Part shown: positions 54,685 to 63,271 of the stretch, in pieces
Numbering within the stretch: position 1 is the stretch's first letter
Layout of the letters: each line of letters opens with the position of its first letter
NCBI GenBank assembly: GCA_947176915.1
Contig: CAMWSM010000005.1
Span: 1 to 64,000, forward strand
Length of the DNA stretch: 64,000 nt
Direction of reading: 5' to 3'
DNA from: an uncultured Porphyromonadaceae bacterium
Lineage (GTDB): Bacteria > Bacteroidota > Bacteroidia > Bacteroidales > Muribaculaceae
Notes under the pieces: generated by a model
Databases searched by the model: none
Seen by the model: only the letters and a program-made list of their open reading frames with translations
Told to the model about the DNA's origin: nothing
Program-made: the position numbers and the translations under genes

Positions 54685-54703
54685 GGGATTGCTCCGCAAT
54701 CCC
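54685..54703. repeat. GGGATTGC-TCC-GCAATCCC hairpin, same architecture as the GGGGCAG family
   Basis: Perfect 8-base-pair stem with a three-base loop, preceded on the plus strand by GGGAGG. Reading copies 1-4 on the minus strand also gives GGGAGG-like sequence then a stem of different bases, which suggests one structural family with covarying stems. Confidence 0.55.
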
Positions 54704-54726
54704 GCTATGCCATAAGAAGGAAACAT

Positions 54727-56439
54727 TCATAAAGTAGCTTTGAATCCAAACGGTAGGGAGAAACAGAAAGGATGTTGTTGCCAGTAGGTAGGCACCATAG
54801 AGTGGGTAGGGATATTATATCTGAGGGAGGGGATTACATAGATTCCGAAATGGCTGTTGATATTGAACTGCAATCCAACTCCGGCTGATAAAGAGAATTG
54901 TGTCTTAGGCTTTGAAATCTCCACTGTTGTTATGCCAACGGATGCAACCACACTATTCTTCACCGGAATATCCACTCCCATACCTGTGATTCCGAACAGA
55001 GTGAATTTGGAGAAAGATAAGCAGTCGTATCTCATTCTGACAGGCACTCCGATATATTGGGAGCGCATCTTCCTTTTGCCATCTCCATATACCGATTTCA
55101 GATGGAATGACGTGTGCGCAAGGGTATATTCCAATCCCGTCTCAATGCTCAGTTTCGGATTGAGATGTTTGCTCAAGGTGAAAGCTATGGTTAAGGGGAG
55201 TTCATTTTCCACCTCAGACACAGAAGGAGACGGCAAAGATCTTGTGGCTCCCCGGGTGTTCATCTGCTGATTTCCATCTTCAGTTTCAGGAGTTTCACCA
55301 TCCCCCACCATAAAGGACTGATCATTATCATTATCAATATTATTATCGCCGGGATTAAAAAAAGAATTTGATAAAGGTAAAGAACCGATATTAACCTCAG
55401 ACAGTCCCCCAAAGTTGTAGGCAAGGCTGAAACTCCAAGGTTCAGATACTCTTCTTTTATATTTCCCCGATATGCTTCCGGCAGTGGAGGTTGAGGCAAT
55501 TATTTTTGAACCTTCAAAATGTAGATTAGTCTTATTATCTACAGAATCTTCGTTTTCCTTACAGTCCTCTTTTTCCTTATTATTGAGTTCTAAGGCATCT
55601 TGAGCCACATTTTCTGTTAAAACAGACAGAAGTGTATCAGGCTTAGAGAGATTTTTTTCCAAATTTATATTTTCCCCCTTTTTTGTATTTCCCGATAATA
55701 GAGAGTTTCCGGAGGTAAAATTTTTGTTTGGCTTGGCTTGCGGATTTAAATCCGCAAGGCTTACCTCCTGTTTTGAAGCAGGAGCGATTATGGATTTTTC
55801 GGAGGGGATTGATTTTTCTAAATCCCTTCCGGCGGTATGGTCATGGGTTAGCCGGGGATTCTTAACCATCAAGAAGAGAATGGAGGAGGCGAGGACTATG
55901 AGGAAGGAGAGGAATCCCAATTCATGTTTCCTTTCATTAACCATTTTCCGAAGAAGTTGGCGGGCGTGAAAAAGCTGGGAAGATGAGGAGTTCGGATTTA
56001 TCCCCAGCAATTTTCCTATCTCTTTATGAGACTTATTCTCCATCACTGCGAGACGGAAAATCTCCCTGTATCCTTTCGGTAGCCTGTCGATAATTTTAAT
56101 AAGTTCTTCGTATGGAATAATTTCCTCCAATTCAGGCATGTCGGCGATCTCTTCACTTTCATCAAGCATGGATGTAACGTCAAGAGAGGTAAGATAGTCA
56201 AGACATAGGTTTCTAATCACGGTTGCCATCCAGAATTCGAGTCGATCCGGATTCCTCACTTCACCGATGCGAGAGAATATAATAATAAAGCCGTCGTGCA
56301 GCACATCCTCAGCAGCCTCATCTTCATGCAGGTATCGGCGAATCACTTTCATCATTTTATGACGATAGCGACGATAAAGAAACTCCATAGCGTCTTTATC
56401 GCCCTCCTTACAGTTATGTATGAGTTGTGCATTCTCCAT
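54727..56439 (-). CDS. fusion: ECF sigma factor + TM helix + outer-membrane beta-barrel-like domain
   Basis: 570 residues, one uninterrupted frame. Residues 1-80 are sigma region 2 (DAMEFLYRRYRHKMM; DEAAEDVLHDGFIIIFSRI; LEFWMATVIRNLCLDYL); residues about 108-170 are sigma region 4 (IIDRLPKGYREIFRLAV; HKEIGKLLGINPN). A TM helix follows (residues 174-192, LGFLSFLIVLASSILFLMV), then a Ser/Asn-rich linker of about 140 residues, and from about residue 335 a porin-like domain (WSFSLAYNFGG, LPLTIAFTLSKHLNPKLSIETGLEYTL, ending FSLPFGFKATL with a terminal aromatic/hydrophobic strand). In Bacteroidetes such barrels are usually separate proteins. The linker may be cut by proteolysis, or the whole may span the envelope. 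No anti-sigma gene is next to it. Confidence 0.85.
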   Translation of the reverse strand: MENAQLIHNCKEGDKDAMEFLYRRYRHKMMKVIRRYLHEDEAAEDVLHDGFIIIFSRIGEVRNPDRLEFWMATVIRNLCLDYLTSLDVTSMLDESEEIADMPELEEIIPYEELIKIIDRLPKGYREIFRLAVMENKSHKEIGKLLGINPNSSSSQLFHARQLLRKMVNERKHELGFLSFLIVLASSILFLMVKNPRLTHDHTAGRDLEKSIPSEKSIIAPASKQEVSLADLNPQAKPNKNFTSGNSLLSGNTKKGENINLEKNLSKPDTLLSVLTENVAQDALELNNKEKEDCKENEDSVDNKTNLHFEGSKIIASTSTAGSISGKYKRRVSEPWSFSLAYNFGGLSEVNIGSLPLSNSFFNPGDNNIDNDNDQSFMVGDGETPETEDGNQQMNTRGATRSLPSPSVSEVENELPLTIAFTLSKHLNPKLSIETGLEYTLAHTSFHLKSVYGDGKRKMRSQYIGVPVRMRYDCLSFSKFTLFGITGMGVDIPVKNSVVASVGITTVEISKPKTQFSLSAGVGLQFNINSHFGIYVIPSLRYNIPTHSMVPTYWQQHPFCFSLPFGFKATL

Positions 56440-56499
56440 TCAGAGGAATCTGACTATTTATATAGACGTAGGACAAGGAGAAATACTGCATGTAAAGGT

Positions 56500-56542
56500 A
56501 AAAAAATATCCTGATATGATGATTAATCATCATATCAGGATA
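56500..56542 (-). terminator. terminator of the slyD-like gene, 18-base-pair palindrome
   Basis: TATCCTGATATGATGATT pairs exactly with AATCATCATATCAGGATA (56507-56542), and on the minus strand is followed by TTTTTT. It begins 20 bases past the slyD-like stop and lies in the upstream region of the sigma-fusion gene. Confidence 0.85.
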
Positions 56543-56561
56543 AATTCGCAATTAAGGATAA

Positions 56562-57146
56562 TTATTTGCAGCCGCAGGAACCTCCTTCGCAATTGTCGCC
56601 ACAATCGGAATCGGAGCCGCAGCTGCCTCCACAACCGCCGCAGCCACCGCCGCAGCCACTTACGGGGTGAAGTTCCTCCTGAGTCGCGTCACGCACTTCA
56701 TCAACCTCACCCTTGTATGTAACGGTCAATCCGGCAAAGGGATGGTTGAAATCCATTTTTATCTTATCGCCTATCTCGATTACTTCTCCTTCCACGCGAT
56801 AACCCTCAGCAGTCATCATAGGGAGCTTAGCGCCTACTACGACCTCATCAGCGAGTTTGCCGTCACGCATGAAGAGTTCCTTATCAAGTTCGAGGAGATA
56901 TTCCGAACTTCTATTGCCGAAAGCCGCCTCGGGGGGGAGAGTAACTTCAAAACGATCCCCCTTTGAAAGCCCTTCGAGGGCAGCCTGCAAACCGGGCACA
57001 ATCTCATGACTCACACCGAACACCATGAAATCAGGTGCATTTTTTGGAGTTTCAAAGAGCAATTCGCCGTTGGCATCATTATAAAGTTTGTAGGAGTAAG
57101 CTACGAATTTACCGGGCTCCACTACCTCTTTTTTCATTTCTGACAT
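56562..57146 (-). CDS. SlyD-type FKBP isomerase with Cys-rich metal-binding tail
   Basis: 194 residues. Short FKBP domain with an inserted IF flap, as in SlyD (VAYSYKLYNDANGELLFE; DFMVFGVSHEIVPGLQAALEGL; FAGLTVTYKGEVDEVRDAT). The tail is a Cys/Gly-rich metal-binding segment, CGGGCGGCGGSCGS followed by DCGDNCEGGSCGCK, analogous to the His/Cys tail of E. coli SlyD that binds nickel. It is a cytoplasmic folding helper and possible metal store. Its Met-1 or Met-4 may be the start. Confidence 0.92.
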   Translation of the reverse strand: MSEMKKEVVEPGKFVAYSYKLYNDANGELLFETPKNAPDFMVFGVSHEIVPGLQAALEGLSKGDRFEVTLPPEAAFGNRSSEYLLELDKELFMRDGKLADEVVVGAKLPMMTAEGYRVEGEVIEIGDKIKMDFNHPFAGLTVTYKGEVDEVRDATQEELHPVSGCGGGCGGCGGSCGSDSDCGDNCEGGSCGCK

Positions 57147-57213
57147 AATATTATATAATTTAGATTAAGTGTTTTATTTAACTTTCTGACAAATAGCGTG
57201 CCAATCTCGAGAA

Positions 57214-58044
57214 TCATTCGGCAGGCACCTCGTCGGGATTCTCCTGGGGTTCCTCCGCGGGCTGATCATCCGTGCCGTTATCAGGATGTTTGAGTTCATA
57301 TTGAGCCTGGGGCACCTCAATATTGAAGAAGAAACCCTTAGCCACCTTATCGCGCAGGCGTCGTTTTGTCTCTGCCTCCGGCTCTACGATCAGGTAGTCA
57401 AATCCGGGATCGATATATTCGGCATCCGTAGCTTCATAGCCCATCAGCTGCACCATATCATACTCGTGCATAGGATAAATGACATACCAGGCATTTTCAA
57501 TATCCTCGCCGGTGCCTGTGCTTTTTATTGCTCCCAGAAGATGCTCAAGCCTATATTCCCATATCTTGGCACTCATATCCTTTTTCTTCTCCTTAAGGAC
57601 ATGGACAAGGAACGACATCTGGCGGAGGTCGAAAGGATTGTCGCGCAGCGAAAGCTCGGCATATTTCCGGATAGTGTCAATCTCCTCCTTAGTATGTTTT
57701 GACTTTGCACGCAGTTCATCAGTAACCCCGGAATAGGGAGATGTGCGGTAAGGGTCATAATCTTCCTGGAACATATATCCCAAATAGAAGTAACGATATT
57801 CCTCATTTGTCATGGTTGTATCGTTACGTTGATATTTAGCTCTTAGCTTGGGGAAATAAAATTGGCTGGATGGGTCGAGAGTAATTTCCCTGATTTTATC
57901 GAGATCGGGTTTTTTGACTGTAATTTTTCTTTTGCTTGCTGAAGTCGCGTCCGGCACTCTTGTCTGAGCGTATGCAACGGGAACAGCCACAGCGAAAGCG
58001 GCAAAGAGGAGAGCAGGGATATATTTAGATAATTTCTTTAACAT
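57214..58044 (-). CDS. DUF4919 secreted protein
   Basis: 276 residues with a signal peptide (YIPALLFAAFAVAVPVAYAQ). The body carries the DUF4919 pattern (YRYFYLGYMFQEDYDPYR; AELSLRDNPFDLRQMSFL; YGYEATDAEYIDPGFDYL-like) and an acidic, Pro/Glu-rich tail (DQPAEEPQENPDEVPAE). Function unknown. It lies 85 bases after the PgpH-like gene. Confidence 0.78.
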   Translation of the reverse strand: MLKKLSKYIPALLFAAFAVAVPVAYAQTRVPDATSASKRKITVKKPDLDKIREITLDPSSQFYFPKLRAKYQRNDTTMTNEEYRYFYLGYMFQEDYDPYRTSPYSGVTDELRAKSKHTKEEIDTIRKYAELSLRDNPFDLRQMSFLVHVLKEKKKDMSAKIWEYRLEHLLGAIKSTGTGEDIENAWYVIYPMHEYDMVQLMGYEATDAEYIDPGFDYLIVEPEAETKRRLRDKVAKGFFFNIEVPQAQYELKHPDNGTDDQPAEEPQENPDEVPAE

Positions 58045-58129
58045 GAGGAATATGTCTTATTCTGGGGTCGCAATAATGCAGGAAGAGCATAGCTCCTCCA
58101 TAAATATGACTTCTATAAATAGAAAACGT

Positions 58130-60295
58130 TTAAGATTGGGATTGGTTTTCTTTCGCCTCGCCGGAAGCATTATTCTCAGGAGGATTCTGCGGAAGAACGG
58201 CGACGGTTTCCGTGTCAGGTTTTGCTTGTGCAGAGGCAGTGTTTTTCTTCATTTCAGGATATGCCACGCGAGAATGATAGATCGTTGCAAGGCGTGATTT
58301 AAAAGCATTCTTTATCTTCTCCACATCCTGGAAAGATATAGGCGCCTCTTTCAGCAGTCCCTCCTGAAGCTGAGAGTCAATAATCTTATCGACAAGATTG
58401 TTGATTGACTGCTGGCTATAATCTTTAAGGCTTCTTGATGCCGCCTCCACAGCGTCTGCCATCATCAGTATGGCGGTCTCTTTGCTTTGAGGATTGGGAC
58501 CCGGATATTGAAATTCTGCCTTGTCGATAACCTTATCGGGATTTTCGTTTACGGCAGTATTGTAAAAGTATTTTGTAAGTCCTTTTCCGTGATGTTCTGA
58601 GATAAATTCCTTAATTACATTCGGGAGATTGGATTTTGAAGCGAGATCGAGTCCTGAGGTAACATGAGAGATAATCTTCTGCGCGCTCGTTTCGGGAGCA
58701 AGTCCTGCGTGAGGATTCACACCGTGTTGGTTTTCCGTAAAGAATATTGGCCCGGACAGTTTCCCTATATCATGATAGAGCGCGCCGGTACGCACAAGAG
58801 TCGTGTTCGCGCCGATTGCTCTGGCGGCATCGGCAGCAATGGTGGAGACCTGGATTGAATGCTGGAAAGTGCCAGGAGCCTCTTCCGAGAGCCTGCGCAG
58901 CAGGGGACTGTTTATATCGCTGAGTTCCACAAGCGTAACGGTGGAAGTGAATCCGAAAATCTTTTCTATGACGAGGATAAGGATATATGCGAAAGATAGG
59001 AGCACGGAATTTATGGCGAAGGTTCCGATTGTCTTCCACGCGAAGAGGGAGAGATTTCCTGAAGATATAAGTGATATTGTGAAATATGTAATGCCGTAAG
59101 CGATGAAAGAGAGCACGGCAGTGCGCAGTAGTTGAGAGCGGCGGCTGAGATGGCGAATGCTGAATGTAGCGACCAGCCCGACCGTAAGCTCCATAAAAAT
59201 AAACTGGAATTGATATGTAGCCACGAGAGCCGAAAGGAGCACAGTGGTTATAAGGGAGAATATCGCGGTGCGAGAATCGAAAAACACCATTATGATGATT
59301 GGCACGGCAGCAAAAGGAACTACATAAATGCCATTTGCAAAGTATTCAAACATCAGGATGGCAAAGACGGCGAACAGGGTGATGAAGGTCATAAGGAAAG
59401 TCATCTTCCTGACGGATGCAAAGAATCGTGTCCGATAGATCATCAGGAAAGTATATAGGAGAGCGATGATAATGATGATATACATGACTTCTCCAATCAG
59501 GAAGTAGGTATGGCTTGTCTCCGACTGACGCGAAATAAGCATCTCCTGATATGTGTTGAGATTTGTAAAAATCTGAGGGGTTATAATTTCCCCACGGTCG
59601 ACAATACGCTGACCTTTCTTAATCACACCGGTGGCGCCGATTACATTCAGGTATTCCTGGCTTCTGTATTTATAATCCGTGGCGGAATCGAGTTCGATAT
59701 TAGGATTAAGGCATATATTGAGGGCTTTTCCGATTTCGGGAGATAGTTTTCCGTTTTCCTGATGTGTTTCGTGGGAATATATGGAATCAATTCTCCGGAA
59801 TGCTTTTGCCGGGGAAGCCATTTTGGAAGCATCAAGCGCCACCACAGCCTTGTTGTTGTTGTCATCCTCCACAAGACGCAGGGTATGTGTTCCCCCTTTG
59901 CCATCCACAAGGGTGTAGAGATTAGGGTCAAGGATTCCGTTGGAATATGCTTCTCTGAGGAGATTGACGAGTATGCCGCGTTCCACGACATTAGTGTTTG
60001 GGGCAATAAGGGAGGCGAAGCGTTCTATATTCGTGTGTTCCACTTTCGTGTCTCGCTTCACGAACGGAATGAACACCCTGTCGATGCTGTCGCGCATTGA
60101 GCGTGCGGATATGGAGTCGCGCATGATGGGCATATCGAAATCGGCGGTTAGGAGAGGGTATTTCCACGGCTGGTTAAGTTCATAGCTATAGCTTTGATGG
60201 TCAGTGCGGGGGAGAACAAGCACGATCAGAGCCACTGAAATGATAGCCAGTCCTAAACGGATGAGATTTATTCTTGAGAAAAAGTTTTTAGCCAT
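58130..60295 (-). CDS. 7TM-HD cyclic-di-AMP phosphodiesterase, PgpH-like
   Basis: 721 residues. N-terminal TM, an extracellular 7TMR-HDED region (about residues 50-270), a bundle of seven TMs (VMYIIIIIALLYTFLMIY through SVLLSFAYILILVIEKIFG) and a cytoplasmic HD domain with HSIQVSTIAADAARAIGANTTLVRTGALYHDIGKL (HD) and later conserved His/Asp positions (EFISEHHGKGLTKYFY). PgpH-type enzymes hydrolyse c-di-AMP and in Listeria are inhibited by (p)ppGpp. It starts 28 bases after rel, so the two are likely in one operon. Confidence 0.92.
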   Translation of the reverse strand: MAKNFFSRINLIRLGLAIISVALIVLVLPRTDHQSYSYELNQPWKYPLLTADFDMPIMRDSISARSMRDSIDRVFIPFVKRDTKVEHTNIERFASLIAPNTNVVERGILVNLLREAYSNGILDPNLYTLVDGKGGTHTLRLVEDDNNNKAVVALDASKMASPAKAFRRIDSIYSHETHQENGKLSPEIGKALNICLNPNIELDSATDYKYRSQEYLNVIGATGVIKKGQRIVDRGEIITPQIFTNLNTYQEMLISRQSETSHTYFLIGEVMYIIIIIALLYTFLMIYRTRFFASVRKMTFLMTFITLFAVFAILMFEYFANGIYVVPFAAVPIIIMVFFDSRTAIFSLITTVLLSALVATYQFQFIFMELTVGLVATFSIRHLSRRSQLLRTAVLSFIAYGITYFTISLISSGNLSLFAWKTIGTFAINSVLLSFAYILILVIEKIFGFTSTVTLVELSDINSPLLRRLSEEAPGTFQHSIQVSTIAADAARAIGANTTLVRTGALYHDIGKLSGPIFFTENQHGVNPHAGLAPETSAQKIISHVTSGLDLASKSNLPNVIKEFISEHHGKGLTKYFYNTAVNENPDKVIDKAEFQYPGPNPQSKETAILMMADAVEAASRSLKDYSQQSINNLVDKIIDSQLQEGLLKEAPISFQDVEKIKNAFKSRLATIYHSRVAYPEMKKNTASAQAKPDTETVAVLPQNPPENNASGEAKENQSQS

Positions 60296-60323
60296 ATCTT
60301 TTCAAAATGAATTTTGCATCTTG

Positions 60324-62366
60324 TCAGGAGATGCGTTGAGCAAATTTAATACCCTTTATCCTTAGTATATCTACACATATTTCCTCCGCCATGTCGACAT
60401 TCTCGACAATAGCGCTAAGTTTACACCGGAACAGATCTTCCGTAGCCTCAATGTTAAGGCTTCGCATATTATTGGATAATATTCGGGATATTGAAGCGGT
60501 AAGTTCTTCAAGTATACCTTTCCGGACGGATCCCTCTATGCTGATATTCACTGTAATATTCCCGGAGCCCTCATTACCGTCCTGATGTTCTCTCTTATCG
60601 GACGAAGAGGAATTTTTATTATTCTTTTTCCTTAGAGAGAAGGGGTTGCGCAGGAGTTTGCGCCATAAGGAGCTTCTGCGCGAGCGAATGTCGGTGAGTT
60701 CTTTTCCAGAGAGATTGATTTCATCGTTTGCAAGCATAAGGAAAAGCTCGTCGCGAGTTTTCAGCCGATAGTTTGCAAGCACTTTAGTTATAAATTCGTT
60801 TGAAGGTTCTATCCCTTCGCTCTCCATAAGGTCGTTAAAAATCACGTTGCCTCGCTTTATAAGCTGGCGTTCATCCTTACGTAGAATGGTTTTGATTCTT
60901 GTTCTGGCTTTTGCTGAAGTGCAGTATTCAAGCCATTCCTGTTGGGGTGTCTGGGAATCGGATGTGATAATCTCCACTTGATCGCCGCTATTGAGCTTAT
61001 ACGAAAGAGGCACAAGGCGGTGGTTAATTTTTCCGGCGATACAGTGGGTGCCTAACTGAGTGTGAATGGCGAATGCGAAATCAAGCACTGTGGCCCCTGC
61101 GGGAAGAGTGATGAGGTCGCCTTTGGGAGTAAAGACATATATTTCAGATGCAAAGAGATTCAGCTTGATGGTGTCGAGAAAATCAATAGCATTCGGTTCA
61201 GGATGGGCAAGGATATCCTTTATAGTGTTCATCCAGGAATCGAGTTCGCTCTCCTCCTCCCTCACGCCGCTCTTATATTTCCAATGGGCGGCATATCCCA
61301 GCTCAGCGATCTCGTCCATTTTCCTTGAGCGAATCTGCACTTCAATCCATTTCCCTTCCGGACCCATGGCGGTCAGATGGAGGGCACGATAGCCGTTCGC
61401 CTTCGGCGCGCTGATCCAATCGCGGAGGCGGTCGGGGTGAAGCCTGTGTCCCTCGGAGAAGAAAGTGTATATCTGCCAGCACTTGATCTGTTCGAGAGCG
61501 TCATCCTCATTCTCAAAAATTACCCTTACGGCATACACATCATAAACCTCCTCAAAAGGGATATTTTTGTTGCGCATCTTGTTGAAGATTGAATAAGCAC
61601 TCTTCACCCGCGCCTTTATTTCATATTTAAAGCCGGCATCATCAAGTTTTTTACGTACCGGTCCCACAAATTTTTCGACAATCTCCTCACGATGGTCGGC
61701 ACCCTCGGAAAGTTTTTCCATAATTTCAGCATATTTCTGAGGATGCTCATATTTGAAAGCAAGGTCTTCAAGCTCGAGCTTTATTTTGAACAGCCCGAGC
61801 CTATGGGCGAGAGGAGCATAGATGTAAAGAGTTTCGCCCGCTTTCTTAAATTGTTTTTCAGGACTTACCGAATCGAGAGTGCGCATATTGTGAAGGCGGT
61901 CGGCGATTTTTATGAGCACTACTCGAATGTCGTTTGACATTGAGAGCAGTAGCTTTTTGAAATTTTCCGCCTGCATCGACGCCTTGTCTCCAAAAATTCC
62001 GCCGGAAATCTTCGTTAGTCCGTCAACAATTTCAGCAATTCTGTCGCCGAATGCATTCCTGATGTCTTCGAGAGAAAATTCTGTGTCCTCCACGACGTCA
62101 TGTAGCAAAGCCGCGCATATTGAGGTGGAGCCGAGTCCAAGTTCGGATATGACAATCTGTGCGACAGCTATAGGGTGCAGGATATAAGGCTCTCCGCTTC
62201 TTCTTCTCACTCCCCGATGCGCCTCTTTTGCGAAACGGAATGCACGTTCAATAATTTCCACCTTCCGGCGGTGGTTGCTGGCAAGATAAGCCCGGAGAAC
62301 ATCCTGATAGGCGTTCTCTATGATGAGGTCTTCCTCGGCAGGAGAAATTGAATTGAATCGGTTCAT
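60324..62366 (-). CDS. rel: RelA/SpoT-family (p)ppGpp synthetase/hydrolase
   Basis: 680 residues, a long Rel. Hydrolase domain intact (LLHDVVEDTEFSLEDI gives HDxxED; RLHNMRTLDS), synthetase domain (RVKSAYSIFNKMRNKN, WISAPKANGYRALHLTA, IEVQIRSRKMDEIAELGYAAHWKYKSG), TGS (FTPKGDLITLPAGATVLDFAFAIHTQLG) and a C-terminal ACT. It makes and breaks the alarmone, so it is probably the main Rel. In many Bacteroidetes it follows mltD in the par operon; here it is 5.7 kb away on the other strand. Confidence 0.95.
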   Translation of the reverse strand: MNRFNSISPAEEDLIIENAYQDVLRAYLASNHRRKVEIIERAFRFAKEAHRGVRRRSGEPYILHPIAVAQIVISELGLGSTSICAALLHDVVEDTEFSLEDIRNAFGDRIAEIVDGLTKISGGIFGDKASMQAENFKKLLLSMSNDIRVVLIKIADRLHNMRTLDSVSPEKQFKKAGETLYIYAPLAHRLGLFKIKLELEDLAFKYEHPQKYAEIMEKLSEGADHREEIVEKFVGPVRKKLDDAGFKYEIKARVKSAYSIFNKMRNKNIPFEEVYDVYAVRVIFENEDDALEQIKCWQIYTFFSEGHRLHPDRLRDWISAPKANGYRALHLTAMGPEGKWIEVQIRSRKMDEIAELGYAAHWKYKSGVREEESELDSWMNTIKDILAHPEPNAIDFLDTIKLNLFASEIYVFTPKGDLITLPAGATVLDFAFAIHTQLGTHCIAGKINHRLVPLSYKLNSGDQVEIITSDSQTPQQEWLEYCTSAKARTRIKTILRKDERQLIKRGNVIFNDLMESEGIEPSNEFITKVLANYRLKTRDELFLMLANDEINLSGKELTDIRSRRSSLWRKLLRNPFSLRKKNNKNSSSSDKREHQDGNEGSGNITVNISIEGSVRKGILEELTASISRILSNNMRSLNIEATEDLFRCKLSAIVENVDMAEEICVDILRIKGIKFAQRIS

Positions 62367-62413
62367 GGCATTTCAAAATATCCACAGATTAGTGAAATAG
62401 CGCTGAAAGCGTA

Positions 62414-62444
62414 CAAAATTAACTAAAAAAGGGAAAAGAGGCAA
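62414..62444 (-). promoter_or_regulatory. promoter of rel
   Basis: Minus-strand TTG (plus 62442-62444), 20 bases, TAATTTTG (plus 62414-62421). Leader about 40 bases. Confidence 0.65.
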
Positions 62445-62497
62445 CAAAAGAGAATAAAAAAACCGCTCGCCTCACGGCGGACGGCCTTTCCCTGTCC

Positions 62498-62550
62498 CTG
62501 ATTCCGGGTCCTGTCCTCGAACGAAGCCAGGACCCGGCTTCCGTATCAGG
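62498..62550. repeat. large nested inverted repeat between rel and ribE
   Basis: Outer CCCTGAT/ATCAGGG, inner CCGGGTCCTG/CAGGACCCGG, around a 14-base loop, G/C-rich against an A/T-rich gap. It is not followed by a T-run on either strand. Confidence 0.6.
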
Positions 62551-62632
62551 GGGCAGTAATTAGAAATTACTAATGTATATAACCCAAAATTTAGACAATT
62601 ATGTTTTACGTATAGTTGACATGAAAACGTAA

Positions 62633-62662
62633 GAATATTCTCTCCGCTAAGAGAGAATATTC
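62633..62662. repeat. 12-base-pair perfect inverted repeat between rel and ribE
   Basis: GAATATTCTCTC-CGCTAA-GAGAGAATATTC. No T-run follows. On the minus strand it lies about 110 bases after ribE. With the element at 62498-62550 it is all I can support in the 404-base gap apart from the rel promoter. Confidence 0.6.
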
Positions 62663-62770
62663 ATTGAATGTTTCATAATTAAAACGTTTGAGAAGAGATA
62701 AATATTAGTTGATAAAAGTTAAGTATGTGTAAAAATAAGTAAAACCATTTCTTATATAAAAGTCGGGCAA

Positions 62771-63271
62771 TTACCTTTTCCAAAGACTGAAAGGGAGGTT
62801 TGCCATAGTGACGGCAGCGGCAGCGGCTTCCGCCCCTTTGTTGCCGAGCGTTCCTCCTGCTCTGTCAAGCGCCTGCTGCAGATTGTCGACAGTAAGGACT
62901 CCGAAAATCACCGGCGCCTTCCCTTTGGCATTAAGGGCAGCCGTTCCGTCAGCCACAATCTTGCACACATAGTCAAAATGAGGAGTATCTCCCCTTATGA
63001 CACATCCGATTACAATCACGGCAGCCGGGGCAGCATTCTCCATGACCACCGCCGCCGCATTCACGAGCTCAACCGTGCCGGGCACTGAAATAAGGCGAAT
63101 GTTGGAGGAACTGACTCCCGCTTTCACCAGCACATCGGCGGCAGCGTCGCGCAAGGAATAGGTAACGTCGGGATTCCAGTCGGCAGTGATTATATAGAAA
63201 GGAGCCTTTTGCTCGGCGCAAAGCTGAGGAATTTTCAGTTCATCTCCATTAGTGTTCAGAATCGTCGACAT
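62771..63271 (-). CDS. ribE: 6,7-dimethyl-8-ribityllumazine synthase
   Basis: 166 residues. Family motifs: SVPGTVELVNAA (substrate binding), VIGCVIRGDTPHFDYVC (the catalytic His is in the GDTPHFD stretch), and GVLTVDNLQQALDRAGG. It makes the penultimate intermediate of riboflavin. The start overlaps the end of the TPR gene by 23 bases, so translation is coupled. Also called ribH in other organisms. Confidence 0.96.
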   Translation of the reverse strand: MSTILNTNGDELKIPQLCAEQKAPFYIITADWNPDVTYSLRDAAADVLVKAGVSSSNIRLISVPGTVELVNAAAVVMENAAPAAVIVIGCVIRGDTPHFDYVCKIVADGTAALNAKGKAPVIFGVLTVDNLQQALDRAGGTLGNKGAEAAAAAVTMANLPFSLWKR

